DNA of 28,496 nucleotides from IMG/VR virus record IMGVR_UViG_3300012936_000121, positions 1 to 28,496 of that record, one strand, 5' to 3'. This DNA is from a virus. The notes beneath the pieces were generated by a model that was not told the origin of the DNA, made no database searches, and saw only the letters and a program-made list of their open reading frames with translations. Positions 12,001 through 17,821 of this stretch are shown piece by piece; position 1 is the first letter of the stretch, and the number at the start of each line of letters is the position of its first letter. The position numbers and the translations under genes are program-made.

Positions 12001-14139
12001 ATTTATAAATGATGTATCATCATAAACATCTATTTCAAATTTTTGTTGATTTTCAGTTGCAACATATTGCCTTATAATATTTTGTGTACTATCACTTGAT
12101 GCTTTTTCCCAACCGTTTACTAAACTGTAAGCAGTTCTATCTTGATATTTTCTTAAGAAACCTTCATCAGTGTTTTTTCTTTGCAAAGAATTATTTAAAG
12201 TGTAAGTGAAAGATTCGTTCAACAAATTAAATGTGAAAACAATGTCACCTGTATTTTCTATACTTCTATATGTTAAAGGAAATCCTAACTCAACATCATT
12301 TGTGCCAGCGCCTCTTGTATAAGAAAATATTTCATTACCAGTAAACAATGAAGAATTATACACATTTGTATCACTAAAACTATAATCATTTTTGTCTACA
12401 AGATCAAATTTTGGCTGTTGATTGACGCTATTTTTACTTTGTCCTTCATTCCAGGAAGTGCCATTGTAGAAAAAGTATTTTCCTCTATTTGCTTCACCTT
12501 GTGTAATTAACACTGTTTCGTTAGTTTGTGGAATACTATCTTCTTCTTCAACTAAAGTTATTTGTGTTTTATTTGCTATTCTTACAAATTTTACTTTAAA
12601 AATTCTTCCTTTTACTAAAGGATCTGGGTCAGCTGTAAATAACACACGCATACCCTCTGTAAGATTTACTCCATCTATATTATAACCTTCTGCACCTTCA
12701 ATATAAGAAAACGCATCAATAGTAAAATTATCTATTAGATTTACATTACCTTTACTAAATGTTCCAAAGTTAAAAAGTTTTAATCCTTTTTCAAATTCAA
12801 TAATAGGTCTGGAAGCTCTACTTGCTTGATCTATATTTGCAATCTGATCGTTAATTGTTGCAGATTTTTCGATTACACTTTTGTGGAACCATCTATTATA
12901 TCTACTCCATAAGTTACCGTCTTTGCTTCCTCTGTTAATTACAATGTAATCTTTTGTACTAGGAAAACCAAGTGCTTCACTAAAAGGATAAAAATCAAAT
13001 TCTTGTGCATCAAATGCAACAGTAACATCGTCTGTAAATAAACCACTGACTTGTAAATCTTCTTGTTTAATTAGTTGTATTTTATCGCCAACACCCTCAA
13101 CATACCATTCACCTTCAGCATACTTGGTTGGTGTAACATTGCCTAAAAATTTTAATTTCATACCGTTTGATAAATCAAAACCTGTACTTGTTTTATAAGT
13201 TTTTTTACCAACTATTTCTGCATCTACATTTATTTCTGTATTTTCAAATATTTCATTTACTGAAATAGTTCCACTTAAATTAGGATCATCTTTAGAAATA
13301 TAATATAAAGTTTCAGGAGCGTCATCAGGAATAGTAAATTCTATTGTTCCTTCATCTAACCAATCATCAGTTACAACATTTCCGTTTAAATCATATTTTG
13401 TAATTCCTGCGGTATATAAAAGTGACGTATTGGTTGTTTCATCTGTTGGTAAGCGACCTGGAGTAAAACTAACTTTTGTTACAAATGCAATTGGATAGTT
13501 TGGAGTGTTGACAGAAAATCTATATGTCTGTCCTTTATAAAAAGTTAGTGTAGGATTACTAGTTAACCCATCTGGACTAAACAAGTATGCTGGTGATCCA
13601 GCATTATCTTTTATTTCTAATGAATAAGTGCTTTGTACTTCTTTAGCTTGTCCAAAAACACTTACTGTAGTAGGACCTGTAGGCAACCAATAATACTCTC
13701 TATAGTTTACAAATTTGTCCCAGTCTACATGCGGATTCCAAGCATAATATTCTTGGCTGTTTAATTTGCTATGATCTTTTGTGTTACTAGAAAGTATTTT
13801 TAATTTGTTTATATAATCATTGTAATCAGCATAGAAATTTACATTTCCTAAATTGTCTTTAATTACAGTACTTGGTTCTAATTGGTAATTTTCTCTCTCT
13901 TCAGTTACATCTCCCACATAATTGTCAGTAGACTTATATGCTAAAGCATTTTTTCTTCCGTAAAAAACATTTAATTTTTCCGCAACACCCGGTTGCGTCA
14001 TTTGATCTAATGTTGATGATAAGAACTTATTATTAAATTCGGTACGAAAATATTTAGGAAGATGATTAGCTGTCTTCCTTTTATAGTTTTTATCACCTGC
14101 TGGAAGTGAAGGTTCCTGTTGATTATTTTCAAAAGCCAT
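1..14139 (-). CDS. Giant virion structural protein, partial (at least 4713 aa)
   Basis: An uninterrupted frame starts with ATG at 14139 and continues to base 1 without a stop, so at least 4713 residues (over 500 kDa) are present and the C-terminus lies outside the window. The start overlaps the gp6 stop by one base (TAATG), with GGAGG in the Gly codons of gp6 about 12 bases upstream. The N-terminal part is rich in Trp and Tyr (for example EYYAWNPH and YYWLPTGP, near residues 126-155; PWEMLGF and KPTWW near residue 1235). Further on are four short Trp/Tyr modules resembling carbohydrate-binding folds, FG-GAP-like beta-propeller strands (about 2207-2294 and 2894-3217), paired Gly-rich GxGY repeats and, near the left edge, GDG-x-F beta repeats typical of phage tail fibres. 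No signal peptide or membrane segment is visible. Its place directly after gp6, where T4 has genes 7, 8 and 10, suggests a baseplate-periphery or tail-fibre component. Very large structural ORFs are known in marine T4-like phages. The exact role is inferred. Confidence 0.9.
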   Translation of the reverse strand, partial: MAFENNQQEPSLPAGDKNYKRKTANHLPKYFRTEFNNKFLSSTLDQMTQPGVAEKLNVFYGRKNALAYKSTDNYVGDVTEERENYQLEPSTVIKDNLGNVNFYADYNDYINKLKILSSNTKDHSKLNSQEYYAWNPHVDWDKFVNYREYYWLPTGPTTVSVFGQAKEVQSTYSLEIKDNAGSPAYLFSPDGLTSNPTLTFYKGQTYRFSVNTPNYPIAFVTKVSFTPGRLPTDETTNTSLLYTAGITKYDLNGNVVTDDWLDEGTIEFTIPDDAPETLYYISKDDPNLSGTISVNEIFENTEINVDAEIVGKKTYKTSTGFDLSNGMKLKFLGNVTPTKYAEGEWYVEGVGDKIQLIKQEDLQVSGLFTDDVTVAFDAQEFDFYPFSEALGFPSTKDYIVINRGSKDGNLWSRYNRWFHKSVIEKSATINDQIANIDQASRASRPIIEFEKGLKLFNFGTFSKGNVNLIDNFTIDAFSYIEGAEGYNIDGVNLTEGMRVLFTADPDPLVKGRIFKVKFVRIANKTQITLVEEEDSIPQTNETVLITQGEANRGKYFFYNGTSWNEGQSKNSVNQQPKFDLVDKNDYSFSDTNVYNSSLFTGNEIFSYTRGAGTNDVELGFPLTYRSIENTGDIVFTFNLLNESFTYTLNNSLQRKNTDEGFLRKYQDRTAYSLVNGWEKASSDSTQNIIRQYVATENQQKFEIDVYDDTSFINDLWIRVYVNNEIKKKDTDYNILQDVNNKSSINFVEKLNKNDIVLIKTRSSKAKNNNGYYEIANNLEKNPLNNNINQFTLGEVNDHLRTIVEESDNFTGMFPGASNLRDIGNLSLLGKKFLKHSGPINLSLYHLLDENSNAVKALSSARSDYGKFKRSFLETADQLGYDGPVRLHVDKILENLIKDKTNAMPYYFSDMVPLGGKKINSITIEDTDQTFFALTSIFDITTPSTKAVHVYQNGLQLTYGADYTFNSEGFAVVTTTKQIGDIIDIIEYDNTNGSYVPPTPTKLGLYPKYEPLLYIDDTVQNLPPDLPTGPYKFYGVAGPNQNGAGKLGWFYPLYATLEEAQARDTELGGSGQAHLHTFVGLATQFYMPNTGSGHGLQDTDDYDEWIEGSPVIQGHDGSKVTAFKDFRDNLLLDLEKRIYNNLKVEYDPKLFDIHELSKGLYRSQGIEKNDLDNSMINEFSSWLRLVDLEYTKHDYFQRNNEFTFNYSQSRYNDTEFCPGWWRELYRHAYDTDRPHTHPWEMLGFTVKPTWWESEYGAGPYTSNNLLLWEDIQAGIIRQPNFTINKKYARPDLLNHLPVDSEGRLLSPNGSGLIKNLNIASANDSFKFGDGSPVEAAWRRSSEYPFAIIRSMLINRPSKVFATAFDRLRQTRNLADQIVYGDAGKQIQLNSIVFPTTIDDTSQIFTSGIINYIFDYQTALTRENIGKYKDNIFNIRNQIGFKIGGFTDKNKFRLILDSRTPLNEGNVFVPDENYKIFLNSSFPTQEVTYSGLIIEKQEEGYYIKGYDNTNPVFNYFPVIPKTNDPLINVGGVSEAFVTWDAGKTYVSGVVVKNGSAYYRATETHTSTTEFDTSKYVQLAVLPSTGGRDAFMRNTFATTSQVLNYGTLFENIQDVVDFILGYGKYLEELGFTFSQFREDTYDVSDWQTSVREFLYWTTQNWGPGTVLSLSPGADKINFSSNYATASNVLETFFGYSILKADGKILPTTNLKFAKDSDNNFSVRTADTTDGIYHIKIPLVSKEHVCLIDNYTVFGDVIYDVEPGYRQERIKVLGYRTADWNGSLNIPGFIFDDAKITEWEAWQDYAIGDVVKYKEFYYTAKNKTPGTSIFEAESWSRLDGPPTSGLFANWDYKTNQFADFYDLDSDNFDSEQQKLAQHLIGYQKRKYLENIVNDDVSQYKFYQGFIQDKGTKNALTKLFDALASADQDSLEFYEEWAIKDGQYGGNESFDEVEYKLDERAFRLQPQPILLTNRVTGAETDLVYRIQEYQTYLKSKDYNHKPFPTKLVTKGFTKDSGYVNPDDVNFVVGTYNNLLSLDIDKIKNNQYVWIGNVDFSWNVYQYVDTNYVLDGVTSGTDSFTLNLQSTPTDVKVGDILGIVRISKTTFDAEDSTQEATFETAPIKGFYKVKSVNLNRIELESDNPPTDFEESDGVITKFRSVRATDVESANLIAQTSNEKGFKIWIDDQGNSKWTVLENTNTFDQIDTIKTPQTALTNFGVGLSVDERNVILAIGAPDDGNGKVYIYKRPSDAATWELFQVLLPTVNVAASGEKFGSSVEISKDGRYIIIGSPNASNVKTTFKGNYVASTDYGAGDIVSYQGSYWTADNAIQGSETNIEFNSFVNYDQIIYNLNIDEEGSEDIDSLLAGDYPFTNITADHFLVRVPPAMYEGIGETDEIFLHWNKLTNANQTQITLQERLPFNNSIPYITKEYLESNHTVSKKIDTILYVDQVTNTPQIGDIVTTQGATATVVYTFTAGGSVTIYVNNTNGAFPLSNSLFIDGNDFIGEYESVAPSDVTFDGSSELGGYVLIQSSNPYTVGTVNSDSGRGLVVKNVVTDSSASSNYYYNSLDTATSTIESLNTDNSLIQSLSFQGAPGPLGVSDPFEAPYWVARAPKELTDTISPGDSIEFYFNRLKKTVTTLNVNNNVSVVAGEIISQDNTGATATVFASATNTNNIQVQNVTGSFSTVDQLSGSQSGPLLSRPNSAPDVGILVSPSDINLSYTLTNKTHSVFDVWDGYIDYRVTKTLDGEPFEPIARYQYVGTSWIDNGAGQIVRDVTTGATAEVMYYKRNFRDVTIYVKNVSGSFSKGDLFGDNAEIEFLALPGTQGFSGPDPDVYGRVGIYTTDRVMGQIQQISLGYAPAGIGKLLVFDSATAISVPTTFELKDVEYWIYKSSTVLGVPRLANIPGAENLDWTEVFKVTAQSAGSASSYTNEGYVSIFERFGQQYVIAQTVVSPQRKTNNYFGAKVALKRIGDLYRAFVSATDAETVSNQGKIFFLKFGTENNNSYAWDYAKNKKFKGDFDASKNYYIGDIVYNDGSLFNAITNLTPGPFDATFWDSTDDMIDYVGYIPNDTGLKVINDSAVDSSIELTNMNDFASDFDLSDDGEVLITNVKYTDKPNVVAVYRNNNGQYGWSADIPAPSTHAQFGHSIAINNDGTFIAISDPLSDDIKNDQGRVYLYKYDAVSRTWNLDQTLESPQNDSAEQFGDKIDFDGKHLVVNAKNADSGKNTTFDSNTLIFDKDFTRFEFEVDNSGIIYVYENIESKLIYGQPLGFEIFVEKERQPITFFGKHALLMDGHVYVGLPNVNHNQNEKGVVVNFRNPNPAKKIYNKIREAKETIDLDKIKRIILYNTKTKKLLKYLDYIDPVQGKIAGPAEENLSFKLYYDPASYNTATDTSVINNPNDAWHSQHVGELWWDLTNAKFYNAYQGDVSFSANNWNKLFEGNTIDVYEWVESKYLPSEWNNLADTDEGISEGISGQAKYGDAAYTLKRQFDPISQTFTNLYYYWVKDKKIKPDVEGRSLKASEVAQLIADPNNQQYEFVGLFSNDSFSAFNIEKYLENDDVAIGIQWWTIDKKDVNIHNQYQIVSDGLATSKPNRDIEKKWIDSLVGYDLYGRIVPDPNLGEKQKYGTLNSPRQSWFVNRLEALKQYIERVNTVIEKELIVESKSLVNLQKQEPQPSAVTNVYDTSVDTKADLEFLGVAKAKQATMTVTVKDGVIVGTTVLDPGRGYLVPPTYKITGIGSDAEFKFTLNSVGSITNVEIVNGGKNYNDNTLIEIRKFTVLVKADEEIQGKWSLYERNFENSSWDRFQSQAYNTTLYWDYKDWYLTGYGPFSEPKYTIDFSYQLDGLDDEINDIVKINNIGSGGWLLLRKIDDQSNVDYTVNYQTIGRQNGTINFKKSIYNTTVSFDGFDEISFDTKFYDSLPTTETRIIATAIKNDLFTETLEVEYNKLFFASIRYILSEQLYVDWLFKTSFIKAKHNVGELRKDITFNNDNLPSYQEYIDEVKPFKTKLREYVSGYEKLDLSNNLTSDFDLPPYYNESTEKIETSSLKVVDGKIQGSDFSTTTYPAKNWKDNLGFVVQEIKIADGGSGYTYPPILRIEGGGGTGAKAITKLGAGGRVTDVEVLNPGKGYLNAPTLTVEGSLNEGGTPAKLSLIIGQSLARSISTVMKIDRLSGKYLITNLDETENFVGTGSKYIYDLQWPMDMKSTNVFVSVAGEELLKSQYTYENILDTNKGYDRYKGRITLTLPPDNLSAIVVTYKKQISLLHAQDRINLVYDPQTGQYDKDLSQLMDGIDYGGVEVKSFDFGGPNGWDAAPWFTGSYDTYDITFEDEKFELDGSTVSLTLSKPLEEGILYNVYRNGVRLDDPDWTDDSTQFANPNAIMRSITGDGVQTTIFLDELGISTSADDIIVIRKTTSDGSFLPTDINYDTVLTGGDLAYSNARGLNPEDINVDGDSFTTPTNSKGPDELVPGWVQDTVDIKVYERPTAGSSQIISRNYRGDGVNKTFEIGTRPVTESALFVKINGTIQNLTTDYTIDYTNKTITFVAAPADNSKVSLVTLEYSGSNILDIDEFIGDGSTVDFLTNIRFTENMTSLITVNGKSVEHVLIKSDAGYITPGNVVISFAQPPALDAIIRFAIFEGSIQNFSSVVKDTFVHDGSTTTFTLTQTPFTQEPHEWFTIVKLNNTILKAGYSETFKVTSEREYKFRLYQVPLGSV
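140..1010 (-). other. GDG-x4-F tail-fibre-like repeats in the giant protein
   Basis: Near the left edge are four units beginning GDGVQTTIFL, GDGVNKTFEI, GDGSTVDFLT and HDGSTTTFTL (residues about 4378 to 4660). Most are followed by a strand such as (L/I)-(V/F)-V-K-(I/L)-N-(G/N)-(T/K). This G-D-G-x-x-x-x-F then V-x-(I/V)-N-G pattern is common in phage tail-fibre and appendage proteins. It favours an adhesion or fibre role for this part of the protein. Confidence 0.45.
1730..1925 (-). other. Paired Gly-rich GxGY repeats in the giant protein
   Basis: Residues about 4072-4137 show two tandem copies of a beta unit: IADGGSGYTYPPILRIEGGG, then GTGAKAITKLGAGGRVTDVE, then VLNPGKGYLNAPTLTVEG. A similar pair lies at 2835-3045 (LDPGRGYLVPPTYKITG and VEIVNGGKNYNDNTLIEI). 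This G-x-G-Y-x-x-(P/A)-P-x-(L/Y) repeat is frequent in large marine phage structural proteins. Its function is unknown to me. Confidence 0.55.
2835..3045 (-). other. Second GxGY repeat pair in the giant protein
   Basis: Residues about 3699-3769 repeat the unit described at 1730-1925: a hydrophobic strand, G-x-G-Y, a Pro-rich turn, a strand, then GSVTNVEIVNGGKNY. The second half is degenerate (NDNTLIEI in place of PP). Confidence 0.45.
4490..5460 (-). other. FG-GAP-like beta-propeller segment B in the giant protein
   Basis: Residues about 2894-3217 of the giant protein carry at least four blade-like units. Each has the pattern (N/Q)-x-F-G-x-x-(V/I)-(A/S)-(I/L), then a D-G turn, a hydrophobic strand, (S/A)-(D/A)-(P/A) and later G-(R/K)-(V/I)-(Y/F)-hydrophobic. 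Clear examples are NNYFGAKVAL, HAQFGHSIAINNDGTFIAIS followed by GRVYLYKYD, and AEQFGDKIDFDGKHLVV. The pattern matches FG-GAP/integrin-alpha propeller blades, which fold as beta-propellers and often bind ligands or metal. Module 4 of the Trp/Tyr repeats lies within this segment, so the propeller appears to be interrupted by inserted domains. Confidence 0.6.
4968..5105 (-). other. Trp/Tyr module 4 (CBM5/12-like) in the giant protein
   Basis: Residues about 3012-3058 read FKGDFDASKNYYIGDIVYND and then GSLFNAITNLTPGPFD, closing with TFWDS. It starts with FKGxF/Y like module 3 and also sits beside FG-GAP-like strands, so modules 3 and 4 look like a duplicated blade-plus-module unit. Confidence 0.5.
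7155..7265 (-). other. Trp/Tyr module 3 (CBM5/12-like) in the giant protein
   Basis: Residues about 2292-2329 read TFKGNYVASTDYGAGDIVSY and then QGSYWTADNA. The Y-x-x-G-D-x-V-x-Y-x-G-x-x-W-x-A core is intact, but the closing Trp is not obvious. The module directly follows the second FG-GAP-like blade. Confidence 0.5.
7266..7520 (-). other. FG-GAP-like beta-propeller segment A in the giant protein
   Basis: Residues about 2207-2292 contain two blade units. The first reads TNFGVGLSVDERNVILAIG and then APDDGNGKVYIYKRP; the second reads KFGSSVEISKDGRYIIIGSP. The spacing and the FG, DG, GAP/GSP and GKVYIY positions match FG-GAP blades. The segment is separated from segment B by about 600 residues of other sequence. 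Either there are two partial propellers, or one propeller is split by insertions. Confidence 0.6.
8630..8768 (-). other. Trp/Tyr module 2 (CBM5/12-like) in the giant protein
   Basis: Residues about 1791-1837 give the clearest example: WEAWQDYAIGDVVKYKEFYY, then TAKNKTPG, ending in ESWSRL. The order W, Y-x-x-G-D-x-V, Y, YY-x-A and a closing W is that of small carbohydrate-binding modules (ChtBD3/CBM5-12 type) common in phage tail fibres and chitinases. Confidence 0.5.
9398..9545 (-). other. Trp/Tyr module 1 (CBM5/12-like) in the giant protein
   Basis: Residues about 1532-1581 have the pattern W-x5-Y-x3-x-V-V-x-N-G-x-x-Y-Y-R-A (TWDAGKTYVSGVVV followed by NGSAYYRATETH). It resembles the short three-strand chitin/cellulose-binding domains in which exposed aromatic residues contact sugars. 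It is one of four such units spread through the protein. Sugar binding is inferred from the pattern only. Confidence 0.45.
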
Positions 14140-17100
14140 TAGTAACCATATCCTCCGCCACCGCCTGACGATCCACCACCACCTGATGATCCACCACCAC
14201 CTGATGATCCGCCGCCACCTGATGATCCACCACCACCTGATGATCCGCCGCCACCTGAGTATCCTCCTCCGGAGCTACTACTGCTTGAACTACTTGGAGT
14301 ACTCGAACTAGGTGTACTACTTGCTGAACTAATTGTGCTACTACTTGTAGATGTGTAAGTGGTTGTACCGGAAGTAACAGCGGCACTTGTAATACCTGTA
14401 TTTGCTGAACTTCCGCTAGTGACAACTAAACCAGATGCCACTAACTGATTAGCTGTTATTGCATCTATTATTTGTAAGTCATTAACTGTTGCACCACTAA
14501 TAAAAATTTCATCTACTTCTGATTTTATTTCAAATAAACTTCCAAAAGTTTGACTTGCATCTTCTGGAACAATTAAAAAAGTTACTATGTCTGGAGCCAT
14601 TTCTTTCATAACATATGTTGAAAGTTCTGAGAAGTAAAATTTATCTCCAAATTCCCAGTTTTCTAATGCAAAAAATTGATTAATTAAACTAATTACTCGA
14701 GACTTGATATCGTTATCATTTAATACAATACCAGAATTTTTTACTATTTTAAATTTTGCTTGCAATGTGCTTTCTGCCTTGTTTCCGAACAATACTCTAT
14801 ATTTCACCGGATGAAAAATTAATTCATCACTTAATGATTTTATTTTAGCTAAATCTGCGCCATAACTTGTATACAAAGCATCACTAGATGCAGGTAATGG
14901 TTTATTTGCTATCACACCATCTAAGTATTGCCTAAATAGTGTATCATATCCTCTTGTTAAAACATATGTATCAATAATATTGCTTGAGCTAGGATCAATA
15001 CGAGATGTGTCATCTGCAGCATGAATGTATTGGAATTTAATTTTTTCTCTTCCTAAATATGCTTTGTAATCAGAGGTGATTGATGTTTTACCTGTAGTTT
15101 TATTATATACTTCAAATATCTGTTCATCAATAAAATAAAAAATCTGCATATCTGCATATTGACTTAATGCTCCTAATGAACTTTTATTTTGTTTTATAAT
15201 TACGTTTAAAGAATCGTTGCTTATAAAATTGAAATCAACCACTCCGTCTTCTGTAATAAACTTTTTCAAGAATATATATTTTGATGTAAGATTTACATTA
15301 GGAGCAACAATTTCTTCAAAAATTTGTGGGTCGTCTACTACACCATCATCATCATTATCAAAAAATGTTACTTCTACTTTTTTACTATTAACATATCCAA
15401 CTGAATCACGAAATTCTTCTGTAATTTCCCAATTTTGATCTGTGGTAAAATTTACTATGCTATCTGGCTTGTTATTATTATTTAAAACGATTATCCTGTC
15501 TTTAACTACCTTGCCGGTTAGATTATTGTAAATTTTATCGCTGCTATCAAAATAAAATCTTATCTCTTTGTCTGACTCAAAAACATATCTACTTCCTCGA
15601 TATTCTATGGTATATGTTTCTCCGTCAGTTGTAAATTTTAAGAGCCAACTTGCATCAATACGCTGTCCGGAAATATCACCGGTTTTTCCTATGCTAAATC
15701 CGGATGTAACATCTAAGTTACTTTCAGTTACAAGACGCCATTGACCTAAATCTCTATCAAATCTTAAGCCAAATGTTTTGTTGGAAAAAATTTGATCTAC
15801 TAATTGTGTTTTGACATCATCTTCTATAGTTTGTGCAACACTTGGTTTAATTTCTACTAATTGTGCTCCTGTAGGAATAACATCATTTAATAACACAGGT
15901 CCAGATCCGTCTTCATTATCTACAGTTCCGTTGCCTGCTACATTAACTGTTTTTACCCATTTGTAAGTTATTGCTCCTGTGTAATTTGCTTCACCTGTTA
16001 TCAAGTTGCCTTCTTGATCAAAATGTTTTCCTTCAGGTGCTAAAAATTTTACAGAAGATCCTGGCTTAATTAATTTTAAAATACTTGTTGTAAAAGAACC
16101 TAGTGTTTGCTTAATATTATTGACATTAGTAAGATACCCTGTGCTTAAATTTGTATCTTTAGTGTTTTGATTCCATGTAATAGCCAAGTCTGCTGTATCA
16201 ACTTCTGGATATTCACTAGAGTAATAATTTCGTATTTTTTTGCCAGATAAGATAGGTTCAATAGTATTAATTATAATACCTTCAATATCTGTTTGCGTTG
16301 TAAAAGTAAACTTATCTTTTGTTGTTAATATTTCTTTGTATAATACTCCGTCGGTTCCAAATAAATTTGTTTTACTATATTTTCCTGTAGCATCAACAAG
16401 ATCAAAGTAACGACTTATACCGCTTGTAGTTCTATTAACACTTTTTGCTTTTATTATTTCTTGATTTACACTTAAAGGTCCTATTTGATAATCTTCTGCT
16501 GTAATTAACCTATTTTGAGTATAGTATGTTGCAGGTGCACGTTCTTTTATGTTTAAACTTGTCTCAGAAGTGCTTGCATTATCTACTGTGTATTTTAATT
16601 CAAATACAATTGAAAGTGTCTCAATTTTTCCAATGCTACTAATATAGGGAATATCAATTGCAATACCTCTCATATCATCAGGAGTAATAATTAAATTTCT
16701 ATTTTTACTTGTTCTATAATATGTTCTAAATGATCCTTGCGGTAAGTTACCAAATGTTCCGTCTGCAAATATCAAACTGACTCTGTCTTCAGCACGAGAC
16801 AACACACTGTATATGTTTCTTATTTTTTTATTTAGGCTATTATAAATTACATTGTTGCCTTCGACAGCATCAACTTTTGTCCAAAGATCTGATTCAGTTC
16901 CTGTTTCGTCTAATTGGTATAACCAAATATCTGAATTGTTAATGTTATTAGCATCAATCCCTACTGTCTGATTTGTACTAGGATTAAGCACAGAAAAATC
17001 TCCTGAATCTAATGTGCCTTGTCTAAAGTGGCTAAAAAATCCTGTGTTTGCACTACCAGATCCTCTGCCATCTTCTCTGTATATTATAGAAAAACTGGCT

Positions 17101-17795
17101 CCTGGTCTTGGCGTAGCTTCAATAATAGCAGAACTTGTTATATCTGTACTAACAAGATCAAAGTTTGTGCTAGAGCCATCTACAGTTGTAGAAAAACTAA
17201 ACAGAGGTACACCTGTATTGTTACTATTCAATCTATACTGTTCAGTTGGTATGCCGTCAATTATTTCTTTTTTAATAGGTTTGCCTACAACTCCGTTAGT
17301 TGGCATAGCTCTATTAAGAACTTTTATAAATTGTTCATACCAGTTTGGGTTAGCCGGATCGTTCCAAATAATTGTTTGATTTTCTAAATCAATATTGTTT
17401 GAATCTACAAATGACTCAGATGTTGTAACACTTGCCATTTTCATAATTCCGTTAGCGGCAATATTACGTTTAGGATTGTAACTTAATAATCTTGCTAATC
17501 TTAAAACACTTTCTCTACGTTCAGCAAGTTCTAGATAATTTTCTCTAGCATTTAGATCCATTCTAAACGCAAGATTTTGTCCTAAAAATGCTATCAGATC
17601 AATTAGTGCAAGATATTCAGAACTTTCAATATAATCGTTAAAATCTTCAGGATAATTTTGCCTGAGATAATTAATCATAGTCCTACGAAGATTTTCAAAA
17701 TCATAGGATTTGAAGTCAGCGTTTCTATATGTTTGATAGATACGCTTCCAATCTTCTGCTACTAGTAACCTGTTTTGTCTATCTGTAGATGACAT
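14139..17795 (-). CDS. 6: Baseplate wedge protein gp6 with Ser/Gly repeat tail
   Basis: This is the T4 gp6-like (baseplate J family) wedge protein of the ring that joins the wedges into a baseplate. The N-terminus (WKRIYQTYRNADFKSYDFEN, then LRRTMINYLRQNYPEDFNDY and LIDLIAFLGQNLAFRMDLNA) is the typical marine T4-like gp6 opening. The start has AAGGAA about 9 bases upstream. At 1218 aa it is nearly twice the length of T4 gp6 (660 aa). The last 80 or so residues are low complexity: a Thr/Ser-rich stretch, a run of Ser, then five GGGGSS units ending GGGGGYGY. The gene follows gp25, as in T4, and its stop overlaps the giant gene's start. The gp6 identity is strong. The tail's role (flexible tether or linker) is inferred. 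Confidence 0.9.
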   Translation of the reverse strand: MSSTDRQNRLLVAEDWKRIYQTYRNADFKSYDFENLRRTMINYLRQNYPEDFNDYIESSEYLALIDLIAFLGQNLAFRMDLNARENYLELAERRESVLRLARLLSYNPKRNIAANGIMKMASVTTSESFVDSNNIDLENQTIIWNDPANPNWYEQFIKVLNRAMPTNGVVGKPIKKEIIDGIPTEQYRLNSNNTGVPLFSFSTTVDGSSTNFDLVSTDITSSAIIEATPRPGASFSIIYREDGRGSGSANTGFFSHFRQGTLDSGDFSVLNPSTNQTVGIDANNINNSDIWLYQLDETGTESDLWTKVDAVEGNNVIYNSLNKKIRNIYSVLSRAEDRVSLIFADGTFGNLPQGSFRTYYRTSKNRNLIITPDDMRGIAIDIPYISSIGKIETLSIVFELKYTVDNASTSETSLNIKERAPATYYTQNRLITAEDYQIGPLSVNQEIIKAKSVNRTTSGISRYFDLVDATGKYSKTNLFGTDGVLYKEILTTKDKFTFTTQTDIEGIIINTIEPILSGKKIRNYYSSEYPEVDTADLAITWNQNTKDTNLSTGYLTNVNNIKQTLGSFTTSILKLIKPGSSVKFLAPEGKHFDQEGNLITGEANYTGAITYKWVKTVNVAGNGTVDNEDGSGPVLLNDVIPTGAQLVEIKPSVAQTIEDDVKTQLVDQIFSNKTFGLRFDRDLGQWRLVTESNLDVTSGFSIGKTGDISGQRIDASWLLKFTTDGETYTIEYRGSRYVFESDKEIRFYFDSSDKIYNNLTGKVVKDRIIVLNNNNKPDSIVNFTTDQNWEITEEFRDSVGYVNSKKVEVTFFDNDDDGVVDDPQIFEEIVAPNVNLTSKYIFLKKFITEDGVVDFNFISNDSLNVIIKQNKSSLGALSQYADMQIFYFIDEQIFEVYNKTTGKTSITSDYKAYLGREKIKFQYIHAADDTSRIDPSSSNIIDTYVLTRGYDTLFRQYLDGVIANKPLPASSDALYTSYGADLAKIKSLSDELIFHPVKYRVLFGNKAESTLQAKFKIVKNSGIVLNDNDIKSRVISLINQFFALENWEFGDKFYFSELSTYVMKEMAPDIVTFLIVPEDASQTFGSLFEIKSEVDEIFISGATVNDLQIIDAITANQLVASGLVVTSGSSANTGITSAAVTSGTTTYTSTSSSTISSASSTPSSSTPSSSSSSSSGGGYSGGGGSSGGGGSSGGGGSSGGGGSSGGGGSSGGGGGYGY
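14153..14157 (-). promoter_or_regulatory. Ribosome binding site for the giant gene, inside gp6
   Basis: GGAGG on the minus strand, within the last Gly codons of gp6, lies about 12 bases before the giant gene's ATG. The Gly-rich tail of gp6 therefore also supplies the Shine-Dalgarno sequence, and the TAATG overlap points to coupled translation. Confidence 0.5.
14167..14256 (-). repeat. 18-bp tandem repeat encoding (GGGGSS)5
   Basis: There are five consecutive 18-base units (14167, 14185, 14203, 14221, 14239), written on the plus strand as GATGATCCACCACCACCT or GATGATCCGCCGCCACCT. Units 2 and 4 are identical, as are units 3 and 5, which gives a 36-base higher-order period. Unit 1 differs from unit 2 by one base. 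They encode Gly4-Ser2 repeats near the C-terminus of gp6. Copy number is likely to vary by slippage or unequal recombination. Confidence 0.9.
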
Positions 17796-17813
17796 AAAAA
17801 ATTTCCTTTTTAA

Positions 17814-17821
17814 TATTTATC
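17814..17821 (-). promoter_or_regulatory. Late promoter-like element upstream of gp6 (GATAAATA)
   Basis: The 50-bp gap between gp25 and gp6, the longest inside the minus-strand operon, contains GATAAATA. This matches T4's late promoter TATAAATA at seven of eight positions. It lies about 18 bases before the gp6 start and just upstream of the AAGGAA ribosome site. It could give gp6 and the giant gene their own gp55-dependent late transcript. In AT-rich DNA a chance match is possible. Confidence 0.45.

Noticed and set aside
14129-14425. A 98-aa minus-strand frame rich in Val and Gln within the end of gp6
   Set aside because: It is a shifted reading of the Ser/Gly repeat DNA. Its periodic composition comes from the 18-bp units, and gp6 plainly uses the other frame.
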